DNA of 64,000 nucleotides from Noviherbaspirillum cavernae. Its GTDB lineage: Bacteria; Pseudomonadota; Gammaproteobacteria; Burkholderiales; Burkholderiaceae_D. The stretch's first letter is position 1. Every line of letters starts with the position of its first letter. The stretch covers positions 3,286,001 to 3,350,000 of the forward strand of contig NZ_QYUN01000002.1 in NCBI RefSeq assembly GCF_003590875.1. Direction: 5' to 3'. The notes below the pieces were generated by a model, which worked only from the letters and a program-made list of their open reading frames with translations, did not search any database and was not told where the DNA came from. The position numbers were made by a program, and so were the translations under genes. Of the stretch, positions 42,102 to 51,966 are shown one piece after another.

Positions 42102-43178
42102 TCAATCTGATGCTGCACGCGCGGCCGGGCGCTTGCCCTGATAGGCATCCTCCAGCAGCGCACGAATCGCGCCCCTTTCCACCGGGCGCGGATTGGCGTA
42201 GGCATTCTGCGTGGCGATCCCGGCGCAGCGGTCGAGCTGGTCGGCCGGCATGCCGATGTCCTTCAAGGCGACCGTGACGCCGAGCGACTGCGCCAGGTCG
42301 AAGACGCCTTGTGCTGCGTCCGTCGCATGCAAGGCGCGCGCGATGCGATGCATGGCGTCGGGTGCGGCAGCGGCGTTGTAGGCCAGCGCATGCGGCAGCA
42401 CGATGGTGTGGGTCTCGGCATGCGGCAGGTTGTAGCTGCCGCCCAGCGTATGGCAAAGCTTGTGATGCAGCGCCATGCCGACGCTGCCGAGCACCGCGCC
42501 GCACAGCCACGCGCCGTACAGGCAGTCGCTGCGCGCCGCGATGTCGTCCGGACTGGCGACCACGCGCGGCAGCCCCTGCGCCAGCGCGCGGATGCCCTCT
42601 TCCGCGAACAGCGACATGACGGGATTGGCGTCTTGCGCGTACAGGCCTTCGGCCGCGTGCGCGATCGCATTGATACCGCTGGTGACCGACAGCTGCGCCG
42701 GCAATCCGGTCGTCAACTCCGGATCGTAGATCACGGTCTTCGGCAGCACGCGGGCATCGCGCCCGGTCTTCTTCAGACCGGCTTCCGTGATGCCGTAGAT
42801 CGGCGTCATCTCGCTTCCCGCATACGTGGTGGGAATGGCGAGAATGGGCAGCGACGACTCCAGCGCGATCGCCTTGCCGAGTCCGGTGGTCGAGCCGCCG
42901 CCGATGGCGACCGCGCAATCGGCATTCAGCCGCGCCGCAACTTCACGCGCCTCACGCGCCGTTTCGATCGGCACGTGCATCACGGCGCGGTCGAAGATGC
43001 CGGCGCAGCGCTCGCCGATGAGCGCGGCGACATGCTCGGCGCTGCTCCGTTGTTCCGGCGTGGACAGCACGAGCGCGCGACGCGCGCCGAGCAGGTCGAT
43101 CTCGCGGACCAGATGACGCAAACTGCCTGCGCCGAACACGACGCGTGATGCCTGACTGTTGTAGACGAATGGCTGCAT
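42102..43178 (-). CDS. Maleylacetate reductase
   Basis: A 358-residue iron-type alcohol dehydrogenase relative that reduces maleylacetate to 3-oxoadipate with NAD(P)H. Landmarks are FGAGSLRHLVREI, AIGGGSTTGLGKAIAL, AIPTTYAGSEMTPIYGIT, and the metal-site HHKLCHTLGGSYNLPHAETH (in parts). ATG 43178 lies two bases from the stop of the dioxygenase gene. It carries out the step after ring cleavage in this pathway. Confidence 0.92.
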   Translation of the reverse strand: MQPFVYNSQASRVVFGAGSLRHLVREIDLLGARRALVLSTPEQRSSAEHVAALIGERCAGIFDRAVMHVPIETAREAREVAARLNADCAVAIGGGSTTGLGKAIALESSLPILAIPTTYAGSEMTPIYGITEAGLKKTGRDARVLPKTVIYDPELTTGLPAQLSVTSGINAIAHAAEGLYAQDANPVMSLFAEEGIRALAQGLPRVVASPDDIAARSDCLYGAWLCGAVLGSVGMALHHKLCHTLGGSYNLPHAETHTIVLPHALAYNAAAAPDAMHRIARALHATDAAQGVFDLAQSLGVTVALKDIGMPADQLDRCAGIATQNAYANPRPVERGAIRALLEDAYQGKRPAARAASD

Positions 43179-43180
43179 GA

Positions 43181-44053
43181 TCAGCGCTCCGATGAAACAG
43201 GATTGAGAACGAAGTCGTAGTCGAGCGTGTAGAACGGCACCTTCATCTGCGTGCCGTCGGGCGCGATGCCAGGCTCGTGCCGCACCCAATCGGCGACCAG
43301 CGTCGAGCGCACGCCGAACACGGCGTCGGAATCGAGATACGGATCGCCATCGCGGAAGACGTGCGTGATCAAGGTCTCGTAACCTTCTGCCTTGATCAGG
43401 AAGTGCAAGTGTGCCGGTCGCCATGGATGCCGTCCCAGCGCGGCCAGCATCCGTCCGACCGGTCCGTCGTGCGGGATCGGATACGGATTGGCCACGATGC
43501 TGCGGAAATGGAAAGTGCCGTCGGCATCGGCATGCAGCGTCGCGCGCCCTTGAAGCGCGTCCAGCTCCGGATACTGCACGTCGTAAAAGCCATCTTCATC
43601 CGCCTGCCAGACTTCCATCATGGCGTGCGGTACCGGCTTGCCGAGGATGTCGCGCACCATGCCGCGCACGAAGCAGGGTTCGCCTCTGGCGCCGTTGGCA
43701 ATGTCGTCGCCCAAGGCATGTTCCGGTGAATTTTCTACATGGAACGGTCCGAACACGGTCGCCTCGGTGCAGCCGTCCGGCTTGCGATTGTTCTGTGCCG
43801 TCACCAGCGTCGACAGTCCCAGTGTGTCGGACAGCAGGATGAATTCCTGCCGCTTGTCGGAACAGGTATGGCCGGTCTCGGTCAGAAACTTGATGCCCTG
43901 CTCCCATTCCTGCTCGGTCAAGCGGACCTCGCGCGCGAAATCGTGCAGATGCCGGACCAGGCTGGTCATGATTTCCTGCAGGCGCTCGTCCGACATGTCG
44001 GCGTGGCGTGCAAGCACGGCTTGCGTGATGGTGTCTTCATTCAAGTTGCGCAT
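43181..44053 (-). CDS. Hydroxyquinol 1,2-dioxygenase (intradiol)
   Basis: A 290-residue Fe(III) dioxygenase that opens hydroxyquinol (1,2,4-trihydroxybenzene) to maleylacetate. The iron ligands are visible: Tyr in ADEDGFYDVQ, Tyr in VANPYPIPHDGPVG, and the two His of PAHLHFLI. An N-terminal helical domain (REVRLTEQEWEQGIKFLTE) matches the catechol/hydroxyquinol dioxygenase linker. Hydroxyquinol rather than catechol is chosen because maleylacetate reductase is encoded next. ATG 44053 or 44062 could start it. Confidence 0.9.
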   Translation of the reverse strand: MRNLNEDTITQAVLARHADMSDERLQEIMTSLVRHLHDFAREVRLTEQEWEQGIKFLTETGHTCSDKRQEFILLSDTLGLSTLVTAQNNRKPDGCTEATVFGPFHVENSPEHALGDDIANGARGEPCFVRGMVRDILGKPVPHAMMEVWQADEDGFYDVQYPELDALQGRATLHADADGTFHFRSIVANPYPIPHDGPVGRMLAALGRHPWRPAHLHFLIKAEGYETLITHVFRDGDPYLDSDAVFGVRSTLVADWVRHEPGIAPDGTQMKVPFYTLDYDFVLNPVSSER

Positions 44054-44062
44054 GGTGTTCAC

Positions 44063-45796
44063 CTACGTGGATCGGGTTGAGAGAGGTTGGCAAGGTGTCT
44101 GCAGGGTGCGCGTGGCGCACCTATGCATGTCCACCTCCCAAGCTGCCGGGTTGCCTAATATCCGGCCGAGAATCTCGCCGGCCTCAATACAGGAATTGCC
44201 GCGCCAGGCCACGATCTGATCCGGCCGGATCAATGCGAAATCCGCTTCGTAGAGACGGCGCGCTTCCGGCACGGGCAGATGCACCATTTTCAGATCGATA
44301 CCGCGACGCTTCGCCTCCTGCTCCATCGGCGCGCCGCCCTCTTGTCCTGCGAAACACAGCAAGGTCCATTCGAATCCGAATGTGTCGAACAGCGACGAAC
44401 CGTCGGCCAACCACAGATGCGGCGGGCGCCCGCCGGGGCAGGCGCTGGGAATGTATTCGTTCGCCGCATCGGGCGGCGGCAGGCTGCCGTCGGAGACGAT
44501 GGCGGGCGAGCCGTCGTAACGTCCACCGAAGGTGACGCCGGGAATATTGAACTCGGCGCGGCCGTGCGCTTCCAGATAGGCGCCGGCCTCGCGCCTCGCC
44601 TTGGCGCCTGCCTCGGTGTCGTCTTCGATCTCCGGCACGGGTGCGTACAGACCCAGCGAGTCGGCAAAGGTCTTGGCGAAGCTCGTGTTGCGTACCGCAA
44701 GGGGACGGCGCTCGGCTTCATAGCTGACAAGCAGATCGGCGCTGGCGATTCCCTTGAGGACGGCCGCCAGCTTCCAACCGAGATTCACGGCATCTTCGAC
44801 CGCCGTGTTGTAGCCCAGACCGCCGGTCGGGGTGAACAAATGCACGGCATCGCCGCCCAGGAACACGCGGCCCGCCTGGAAATGATCGGCAACCAGGGCG
44901 TGGCCCGCCGTCCACGATCCGCGCGACAGGATTTCCACCGGAACCGGCGCGCCGACCGCAGCCTGGAACATCCGGCACGCGTCCTCGTCGGTGATTTCCT
45001 TTTCGTCTTCGTGCGCCTTGAGCTGTGTGTGAAACGCGAACTCGCCCTTGCCATCGACGGATGCCATGAACGCCCGGCGCTCCGGGTTGAAGCAGACATT
45101 CATCCATGCCGGCGCATGCGGCACGGCGCGATAGAATTCCGGCGCGCGCGCATAGATGGCATACATGCGTCCGCCCATGAAATCGCGCACCACGCCGGTT
45201 TCGCCGGTGTAGCGGAAGCCCAGCTTCTCGCGAACCTTGCTGCGCGGCCCATCGGCGCCGACCAGATAGTCGGCCGTGAGCGTCTGCCGAGTGCCGTCCG
45301 TCACATGAACCACATCGACCTCCACGGAATTTCCGAGATCGCGGTAATCGGTCATGCGCCAACCGTAGTTGACCGATATTCCCGGCAACGCTTCTGCATG
45401 CTTGCGCAAGACTGCCTCAACGAATTTCTGCGATACACGGTGCGGCAACTCGGCTGCACTCCAGGAGCCGGACAAAGTGTTGACCTTTGCCTTGGCTTCC
45501 TGCGCCGACGGCAAACGGAAACGCCCGAGTTCGTGCTCGGCATAGCGCGTGTAGTAGGCGATATCGGTCGGAAAGTCGGGCGGCAGACCGAGGCTGCGTA
45601 TTTCGTCGGCAAAACCGTGCCGGCGGAAATGCTCCATCGAGCGCGCCTGAGTGGCGTTCGCCTGCGGATTGAATGCGGTACTCGGCTTCTCATCCACCAG
45701 CACCGCCGTGATCCCACGTCGGCCAAGCTCGTTCGCCAACATCAAGCCACAAGGCCCGCCTCCCACTATGACCACCGAACTCTTACCGGGCAACAT
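44063..45796 (-). CDS. FAD-dependent aromatic hydroxylase (resorcinol/phenol hydroxylase type)
   Basis: A 577-residue flavoprotein monooxygenase. The FAD motif SVVIVGGGPCGLMLANEL lies at the N-terminus, the DG motif YLVGADGPRSKVR near residue 180, the second FAD motif GRVFLGGDAVHLFTPTGGLG near residue 310, and a thioredoxin-like C-terminal domain from about residue 430. It resembles MhpA-type hydroxylases. With the ring-cleavage genes that follow, hydroxylation of resorcinol to hydroxyquinol is the likely role. ATG 45796 has a GGGGAG seven bases upstream. Confidence 0.85.
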   Translation of the reverse strand: MLPGKSSVVIVGGGPCGLMLANELGRRGITAVLVDEKPSTAFNPQANATQARSMEHFRRHGFADEIRSLGLPPDFPTDIAYYTRYAEHELGRFRLPSAQEAKAKVNTLSGSWSAAELPHRVSQKFVEAVLRKHAEALPGISVNYGWRMTDYRDLGNSVEVDVVHVTDGTRQTLTADYLVGADGPRSKVREKLGFRYTGETGVVRDFMGGRMYAIYARAPEFYRAVPHAPAWMNVCFNPERRAFMASVDGKGEFAFHTQLKAHEDEKEITDEDACRMFQAAVGAPVPVEILSRGSWTAGHALVADHFQAGRVFLGGDAVHLFTPTGGLGYNTAVEDAVNLGWKLAAVLKGIASADLLVSYEAERRPLAVRNTSFAKTFADSLGLYAPVPEIEDDTEAGAKARREAGAYLEAHGRAEFNIPGVTFGGRYDGSPAIVSDGSLPPPDAANEYIPSACPGGRPPHLWLADGSSLFDTFGFEWTLLCFAGQEGGAPMEQEAKRRGIDLKMVHLPVPEARRLYEADFALIRPDQIVAWRGNSCIEAGEILGRILGNPAAWEVDMHRCATRTLQTPCQPLSTRST

Positions 45797-45834
45797 CGCG
45801 TACTCCCCAAACAGGATGAAAACAAGATGCGATT

Positions 45835-45864
45835 TATAGTAAGGTTGCCTGACTATATTGTCAA
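45835..45864 (-). promoter_or_regulatory. Promoter of the resorcinol operon with overlapping inverted repeat
   Basis: On the minus strand, -35 TTGACA (45859-45864), 17-bp spacer and -10 TACTAT (45836-45841). The inverted repeat TATAGT-N11-ACTATA (45835-45840 and 45852-45857) spans the -10 and spacer, a natural site for the divergently encoded MarR protein to block transcription. Distance to the hydroxylase ATG is about 40 bp. Confidence 0.7.
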
Positions 45865-46020
45865 GCGCGCTGATTGAACGGCGAGCACACCGGACGCTAT
45901 CTGGAAATTGGGGCATCACGATATGATGGGAAAGTCGCCCGACGGCACGACGGGGATTTGTTCGCAAGGCGTTCAGATTGTTCATCACCACGCCGCATTC
46001 AGAGGAAAACAGCAAAAGAA

Positions 46021-46566
46021 ATGAGCAGGTCAAAAACCGGAAGCCGCAGCCCGGCAAGAAAAACCATCTCCGCAGAGAAACCCGAGTCGACAAAGTCGAT
46101 CATGCATTGGGCGGATGATCAGAGCTGGAGAAAACACAACATCGGTCGCCTCTTGAACAATGCGATTGACCGCTTTGAAAACCGGATCCTGCAGCAAATG
46201 GACGAAGCCGGCCAGGGAGGACTCTCGCTGAGTCATATCACCATCACGCGCAATCTGGATATTGAAGGCACGCGAGCGACCGACCTCGCCAAGCGCGCCT
46301 CGATCACAAAGCAGTCGATGGGCGAACTGATTGTTCAGCTTGAAGGCCGCGGTTTGATTGAGCGCAAACCCGATCCCGGCGACAAGCGTGCCAGAATCGT
46401 GTTTTTTACCGATGCAGGCCTTCAATGGCTCAAGGCTTTTCACATCGCTTTGCAGCAGGCAGAGAAGGAGATCGAAGACGAGCTGGGGTCGTCTACACTG
46501 AAGTTGCTCAAGGAAGCTCTGGCCGCCTATGGCAGTCGCTCGGAGCAAGCTGATGATCGGCAGTGA
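46021..46566 (+). CDS. MarR family transcriptional regulator
   Basis: A 181-residue winged-helix regulator. After a basic N-terminal tail, the core reads HNIGRLLNNAIDRFEN, then TRATDLAKRASITKQSMGEL (recognition helix) and RGLIERKPDPGDKRARIVFF (wing with the DxR motif). It is divergent from the resorcinol operon, 225 bp away, and probably represses it until an aromatic effector binds. ATG 46021 follows an AAAAGA run without a strong ribosome site; a longer frame to 45874 is less likely. Confidence 0.88.
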   Translation: MSRSKTGSRSPARKTISAEKPESTKSIMHWADDQSWRKHNIGRLLNNAIDRFENRILQQMDEAGQGGLSLSHITITRNLDIEGTRATDLAKRASITKQSMGELIVQLEGRGLIERKPDPGDKRARIVFFTDAGLQWLKAFHIALQQAEKEIEDELGSSTLKLLKEALAAYGSRSEQADDRQ

Positions 46567-46628
46567 TTCGGGCAGTGATTCGTGCTGTTTTCACCGCCGG
46601 CGCGGTGAAGGGGCAGCGATAAGCCGGC

Positions 46629-48257
46629 TTATCTGCTGACCGCCATCTTGCCGCCCTTGAGCTGAATCACCGTGCGGCCGCCATCTTCGCGCGCCTGCCA
46701 GACTTGCTGCGCAATGCGCACCTCGACGCCGTAACAGACTGCGACTGCAGCTTCCACTTGTGCCTGTTCGGCCAGTTCCAGCCTGGCGCGCAGGGATTTC
46801 AATTCGGCGGTCAGGGTGTCGATCATCGCCAGCAATTGCCGGCGCGTCGCTTCCGCTTTTTCGGCGATGCCGCCCTCACCCTTTTTCGGATTCTGCTTCA
46901 GAAAGGTCATCAGCTTGATGACGCGGTCGAGTTCGTCGCAGCGGCGCTTGAACTCAGCATCCTTTTCCGCGATCTGCTTTTCCAGGTAGGGGTCGAGTCC
47001 GACCTGCAGCTGGGTCTTGATGCCGGTGGTGGTGCCGAGGGTGCCGGTGGCGATGCGATTCGTGGCTTGCGCGCTGCCGCCGACGATATGCCCGTTCCTG
47101 CCCTCCTTGCCAACCACGATTTCCTCGCGCGCGAGCAGTTCGCACTGGCGCGCGCTGCGTTCGATCACGATCGATTTGCCGGCTTCGATGTGCGCGTTTT
47201 CCATGAACAGCGCCTGCACCACGCCTTCGCAGAAGATGCGCGTCGTGGTGTCCGGCAGCGCCTGCGCGCCCGAACGGGAATCGAGATGGCCGACGATGCC
47301 GTTGCGTACCGCGACGTTGCCGCCGGCGACAATCTCCGCCGCCTCGACCGTGCCGTTCACGACCACGTCGCCCGTGACCTTGATGCGCAGGCCGGCCTTG
47401 ACGTCGCCGCCGACGCGCAGCGTGCCGTCGAACTCGATGCTGCCGGTACCGAGGTCCACATCCAGCACTTCGATCACGGGATTGACCGTCACGCCGTTGC
47501 CGGCGAGCGCGGGCTGGCCGCCGGAGGTCGCGATCAGCAGGTTCGGGTCCTTCTGGTCGAGCGCCGCGCCCTTCAGATCATTGAGAAAGGCGATGTTGGG
47601 CGTCGGCTGCGGCAGCAGCGGATGTCCCTTGATGTTGGTACCGTTCTTGCCGGGTACCGGCGGGATGCGCCGCATCAGGGCATCGCCGGTCTGCACCAGC
47701 AGGATGTGGCAGAAGTCGGTGTATTTGATGCGGTCGAGATCTTCCGCGGGGGGCGGATCCTCGGCCCGGTCGTACAGGGTTTCGAAGCGGGTCGGCTCGC
47801 CCTCCACGACCGGCTCGCCGCAGGCGATGGCGAGGCGTTCGCACTGACCGGCGGCAAATGCAGCCTTGATCTCGTCATGACGGATGCCGTACACGATGCC
47901 TTCGGCGCGCAAGGCATCGCTCAGTTCGCTCTGGGTCACCGCTTCGCCGCCGCACGCCGGCACCAGTGTCAGCCATGCGGTCAGCATGTCCTCGCTCACT
48001 TTCAGCGCGAATTCGCCGTCGCGGCGGGCGCCGATCGTCATCTCCAGCGGTTCGGCGGCCGTGCGGCAGGCGCCGATGAATTCGATAACCGCCTTGTCGT
48101 CGAAATAGAAACTGCCCCAACCCTTGCTGCTCAACTCCTGCCGGATCCCGGTGCGATCGGGCGGCGGCATGCCGGCGGCAGGATTGAAGCGGACGCGCAA
48201 TTCGCCGCTTGCCTGGTCGAGCGAAAGCGACAGCGGCTGCAGATTCGTTGCCTCCAT
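46629..48257 (-). CDS. DUF342 (FapA-like) domain protein
   Basis: A 542-residue protein. The central part (residues about 240-420) has short repeating GTLRVGGDVKAGLRIKV / GTVEAAEIVAGGNVAV turns of a beta-helix, typical of DUF342/FapA. The C-terminal part (430-520) is a coiled coil (EKDAEFKRRCDELDRVI, AMIDTLTAELKSLRARLELAE). Bacillus FapA-type proteins bind polyphosphate or anionic polymers, but the proteobacterial role is unclear. ATG 48257 has an AGGAG eight bases upstream; the longer frame to 48422 is not supported. Confidence 0.85.
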   Translation of the reverse strand: MEATNLQPLSLSLDQASGELRVRFNPAAGMPPPDRTGIRQELSSKGWGSFYFDDKAVIEFIGACRTAAEPLEMTIGARRDGEFALKVSEDMLTAWLTLVPACGGEAVTQSELSDALRAEGIVYGIRHDEIKAAFAAGQCERLAIACGEPVVEGEPTRFETLYDRAEDPPPAEDLDRIKYTDFCHILLVQTGDALMRRIPPVPGKNGTNIKGHPLLPQPTPNIAFLNDLKGAALDQKDPNLLIATSGGQPALAGNGVTVNPVIEVLDVDLGTGSIEFDGTLRVGGDVKAGLRIKVTGDVVVNGTVEAAEIVAGGNVAVRNGIVGHLDSRSGAQALPDTTTRIFCEGVVQALFMENAHIEAGKSIVIERSARQCELLAREEIVVGKEGRNGHIVGGSAQATNRIATGTLGTTTGIKTQLQVGLDPYLEKQIAEKDAEFKRRCDELDRVIKLMTFLKQNPKKGEGGIAEKAEATRRQLLAMIDTLTAELKSLRARLELAEQAQVEAAVAVCYGVEVRIAQQVWQAREDGGRTVIQLKGGKMAVSR

Positions 48258-48522
48258 GGGCACAACTCCTGTGTACAGATGTGAATGCGGGGTGTTCGAG
48301 CGTTCGCGAACCGTTTTGGCAGGACATGCGTTGCGGGCGCAACCATTGTCAATCATGCATGACAAGCAACCGGATTCCGGCGAGACGTCGTTGGCATGAA
48401 ATTTCCCGATAGAAATATACAACAGTTCAGCGAAGCAAGTCGCGAAGCGGGAGCGGAGCGGCGGTCAGGCTATCGCGGCAAAAAAGGAGTTGGTGACGGG
48501 CGCGCCCGTCCGGCACGGCAGC

Positions 48523-49185
48523 TCATTTGCCGCGCGGGGTTTGCTGCTGCAACAGCGCCGCGATGTCGGGTTGGCGGCTTTCGGTGGCGATCTGCAGGGC
48601 GCTCTTGCCGCGATTGTCGAGCAGTCGCGCATCCGCGCCATGATCGAGCAGGAAGCGCACGGTATCGAGATGGCCATTGCCCGCCGCCCACATCAGTGCG
48701 GTCAGCTCATTGTCGTAGCGCTCGTTCGGCATGACGCCTTTCGACAGCAGCAGATCGACCACGCCCGTCTTGCCGTTGCCGGCGGCATAGACCATCGCCG
48801 TCTTGTGCAGATGATCCTGTGCCGTGATGTTCGCATTGCGGTCGAGCAGCATGTTGGCCATGTCCTTGTTGCCGACGAAGGCGGCCGCCATCAGCGGCGT
48901 GACTTTCGATACGTTCGCGAGATTGACATCGGCACCGTGGTCGATGAGGTAGCGGAACATGTCCATCTGCCCGCTCTTGATCGACATCAGCAGCAGGGTG
49001 TCGCCGAAGCGGTTGCGCGAGTTGACCGCCGCGCCCTGCTCGACCAGCCGTTGGAGCGATGCGAAATTGCCTGCGCGCGCCGCGATCAGCGCCTGCCGGT
49101 TGAGCTCGAATCCCGATTCTTCGGCGACGGCCGCAAGGCAAAACAATGCCATGGCGAAAGCGATTGAAAGCTTGATTTTTCTCAC
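48523..49185 (-). CDS. Periplasmic ankyrin-repeat protein
   Basis: A 220-residue protein with an N-terminal signal peptide (VRKIKLSIAFAMALFCLAAVAE) and five to six ankyrin repeats, e.g. FGDTLLLMSIKSGQMDMFRYL, VTPLMAAAFVGNKDMANMLL and LTALMWAAGNGHLDTVRFLL (each read in short parts). GTG 49185 is taken as start because AGGAGG lies eight bases upstream and the signal peptide begins there. Ankyrin repeats mediate protein contact; the partner is unknown. It is divergent from the PQQ dehydrogenase gene. Confidence 0.85.
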   Translation of the reverse strand: MRKIKLSIAFAMALFCLAAVAEESGFELNRQALIAARAGNFASLQRLVEQGAAVNSRNRFGDTLLLMSIKSGQMDMFRYLIDHGADVNLANVSKVTPLMAAAFVGNKDMANMLLDRNANITAQDHLHKTAMVYAAGNGKTGVVDLLLSKGVMPNERYDNELTALMWAAGNGHLDTVRFLLDHGADARLLDNRGKSALQIATESRQPDIAALLQQQTPRGK

Positions 49186-49381
49186 AACCGAGCCCTCCTG
49201 CAAAACCGTCATTTCGGCCAATTAGTACTAGGCTTAGACACAAGTAATACTTGGTTACGACTCTCACGCAGTCAAGTATCAATCACCCATTCATTGATCT
49301 TGATTCGGCGCGCTTCCCCGGGTCCTGAACAGGGAGCCGGGGCGCGTTTCATGTCACAAGCGGGTAACAACAGGAGCGACC

Positions 49382-51100
49382 ATGGGAACGAGCAAATTGA
49401 CACTGACAGGTGTGGCAATCGGCGCGTGGCTGGCGTGCAGCGGCATCAGCCTCGCACAGGAAATCCAGGGCGGCGCGGGCATCAAGCCGGTTCCGATGCC
49501 GGGCAAGCTCGGTTCGGTCAGCCAGCAGATGCTGGACGGCGCAAACAAGGACGCGAAGAACTGGCTGCATTCCAACGGCGATTACAGCCAGACCCGCTTC
49601 TATCCCGCCAAGGAGATCAACAACAAGAACGTCGGCAAGCTCAAGCCGGCCTTCGTGTTCCAGACCGAAGTGGTGGAGTCGATGGAGACCGCGCCGATCG
49701 TGGTCAACGGCATCATGTTCCTGACCACCTCGTACAACCACGTCTACGCGATCGATGCGGTCACCGGCCAGCAGTTCTGGCACTACAAGCACAAGATGGG
49801 ACCGGTCACGACCTTCTGCTGCGGGCCGAACAACCGCGGCGTCGCGATCGCCGGCGACAAGCTCTTCATGGGCACGCTGGATGCGAAGCTGGTAGCGCTC
49901 GATGCAAAGACCGGCAAGCTGCTGTGGGAAACGCAGATCGCCGATCCGGAAAAAGGCTATAGCGAAACGATGGCGCCCGTGGTGGTCGACGACAAGGTGC
50001 TGATCGGCACCAATGGCGGCGAGTACGGCATACGCGGCTTCGTGAAGGCATTCGACGCGAACACCGGCAAGGAAGTCTGGACCTTCTACACGATCCCGGA
50101 AAAGGGACACGAAGGTGTGTGGGCCGAGAAGGACGCGACCGGGCGCGACATGAAGCGCGACATCGCGGCGGAAAAGGCGGCCTTCGCCAAGAACAGCAAG
50201 TTCTACGAAACCCTGGGCGGCGGCGTGTGGATGCCGCCCTCGTTCGACCGCGCCACCAAGACGCTGATCTTCGTGGTCGGCAATCCCTCGCCCGACCTGT
50301 ACGGCGCGGAACGTCCGGGCGACAACCTCTACACCGACTCGCTGGTGGCGATCGATTTCGACACCGGCAAGTACAAGTGGCATTCGCAGTACGTCGCGCA
50401 TGACGTGTGGGATCTGGACGCTGCCAGCCCGCCCATCCTGGTCGATGTGAAGGACAAGAACGGGAAGATGATTCCCGGCGTGATCCACGGCGGCAAGACC
50501 GGGCATGTGTATGTGCATGACCGCCGCGACGGCAAGTTGATCCGCTTCTCCGACGCCATGGTGCCGCAGGAAGCCATGTGGACGCTGCCGACCACGCAAG
50601 GCGCGCGCATGCTGCCGGGCGCCAACGGCGGGGTCGAATGGTCGCCGATGGCCTTCCATCCGCAGGCGCGGCTCGCTTATGCGGTCAACCTGCATCAGCC
50701 GATGACGTATCAGGTGGAGCCATCGCCCTACCCCGGCGGCAAGATCTGGCTGGGCGGCGCGTTCAAGAACATCCCCGGTGAAGAGCAATGGGGCAACGTC
50801 ACCGCTGTCAACATCGACACCGGCAAGATCGCGTGGCAGGCCAAGACCGAGCAGCCGATGATCGGCGGCGCGCTCGCCACCGCCGGCGACCTCGTGTTCG
50901 CGGGTGAAGGCAATGGCTGGTTCAAGGCCTACGATGCGAAGACCGGCAAGGTGCTGTGGAAATTCCAGTGCGGCGCGGGCGTGAACGCGCCGGCGGTGTC
51001 GTACACGGTGAACGGCAAGCAGTACATCGCGGTCGCGGCCGGCGGCAATACGCAACTGGACTTCAAGCGCGGCAACAGCGTGTTCGTGTTCGCGCTGTAG
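49382..51100 (+). CDS. PQQ-dependent alcohol dehydrogenase, lanthanide-type signature
   Basis: A 572-residue periplasmic quinoprotein of the methanol/ethanol dehydrogenase family. A signal peptide ends SLAQE (residue 26). The vicinal-cysteine disulfide lies in [11 protein letters not shown]. Tryptophan-docking repeats ([31 protein letters not shown]) mark the eight-bladed propeller. The catalytic Asp sits in [11 protein letters not shown], followed two residues on by a second Asp, a position linked to lanthanide binding in XoxF/PedH-type enzymes. No fused heme domain is present; the next gene supplies cytochrome c. Confidence 0.92.
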   Translation: MGTSKLTLTGVAIGAWLACSGISLAQEIQGGAGIKPVPMPGKLGSVSQQMLDGANKDAKNWLHSNGDYSQTRFYPAKEINNKNVGKLKPAFVFQTEVVESMETAPIVVNGIMFLTTSYNHVYAIDAVTGQQFWHYKHKMGPVTTFCCGPNNRGVAIAGDKLFMGTLDAKLVALDAKTGKLLWETQIADPEKGYSETMAPVVVDDKVLIGTNGGEYGIRGFVKAFDANTGKEVWTFYTIPEKGHEGVWAEKDATGRDMKRDIAAEKAAFAKNSKFYETLGGGVWMPPSFDRATKTLIFVVGNPSPDLYGAERPGDNLYTDSLVAIDFDTGKYKWHSQYVAHDVWDLDAASPPILVDVKDKNGKMIPGVIHGGKTGHVYVHDRRDGKLIRFSDAMVPQEAMWTLPTTQGARMLPGANGGVEWSPMAFHPQARLAYAVNLHQPMTYQVEPSPYPGGKIWLGGAFKNIPGEEQWGNVTAVNIDTGKIAWQAKTEQPMIGGALATAGDLVFAGEGNGWFKAYDAKTGKVLWKFQCGAGVNAPAVSYTVNGKQYIAVAAGGNTQLDFKRGNSVFVFAL

Positions 51101-51133
51101 TGGGACAAGCGTGGGGCAAGCGCCCCGTTCCCT

Positions 51134-51181
51134 CCGCGCGCATGGCGAGGAACGCAGATTCCTCGCCGCGCGCGGAATGAC
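51134..51181. repeat. Nested inverted repeat element (copy 2)
   Basis: CCGCGCGC (51134-51141) pairs with GCGCGCGG (51168-51175), and GCGAGGAA (51145-51152) with TTCCTCGC (51159-51166). It ends CGGAATGAC, like the copy at 24922-25001, and shares the GAGGAA...TTCCTC core. It separates the dehydrogenase from the cytochrome gene. Confidence 0.65.
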
Positions 51182-51350
51182 AGGTGGGCATGGCAGCAAG
51201 CATCAAAAGATGCGTCGCCAAAAGGACACATCGCAGGGACGCATCGCAGCACGTTTTTGCATCGGATTCATCCACGAGGAAGAGAATGCCCGACGGCACC
51301 TCTTCCTTTTCCATGCCAGCCGCATCGCCACCGGAATCGCCATCGAACCC

Positions 51351-51932
51351 ATGCGTGCATTCATCCTGTTCTCCTCCCTGGCGATGAACGCGCTCATCGC
51401 CGCCGACAGTGGCGCCGCCGATGCGGAGGCCGGCAAGCGCAAGGCGGAAACCTGCGTGGCGTGTCACGGGCCGAACGGCAATTCCGTCAGCGGAAATTTT
51501 CCCATCCTCGCCGGGCAGACTGCGCGCTACCTGTATCTGCAGCTGCGCGACTACAAGGAAGGGCGGCGCAAGGATCCGAACATGACGCCGCTTGCGGAAG
51601 CCCTGTCGCGCGAGGACATGTTCGATCTGGCGGAATACTTTTCAAGGCAGAAGCCCGCGCCGCTCAACTTCAAGCCGGACCCGAAGCGCGTCACGGCGGG
51701 CGCGAGGATCGCCGCCGACGTGCTGTGCACCATGTGCCATCTGGGGCAGATGAAGGGACAGAATGAAATCCCGCGGCTGGCGGGGCAGCAGCCCGACTAT
51801 GTCCTCAAGCAGTTGAAGGACTTCAAGGCCAGGACCAGAACCAACGACGGCGGCAACATGACGAGCGTCACGCAGACGCTCAGTGACGAGGACATGCTGA
51901 ATCTGACCCATTACATCGGCAGCCTGTTTTGA
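51351..51932 (+). CDS. Diheme cytochrome c (c4-like)
   Basis: A 193-residue secreted cytochrome with two heme sites, CVACH (near residue 35) and CTMCH (near residue 126), and Met ligand candidates NMTPLAEALS and NMTSVTQTLS, so it is built of two homologous domains as in cytochrome c4. The start at 51351 gives a signal peptide (FILFSSLAMNALIAAD), but the ribosome site is weak and the frame is open upstream. It likely accepts electrons from the PQQ dehydrogenase. Confidence 0.88.
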   Translation: MRAFILFSSLAMNALIAADSGAADAEAGKRKAETCVACHGPNGNSVSGNFPILAGQTARYLYLQLRDYKEGRRKDPNMTPLAEALSREDMFDLAEYFSRQKPAPLNFKPDPKRVTAGARIAADVLCTMCHLGQMKGQNEIPRLAGQQPDYVLKQLKDFKARTRTNDGGNMTSVTQTLSDEDMLNLTHYIGSLF

Positions 51933-51966
51933 AACCCTTTATTGAACCCTTCATGGACATTGCCAC

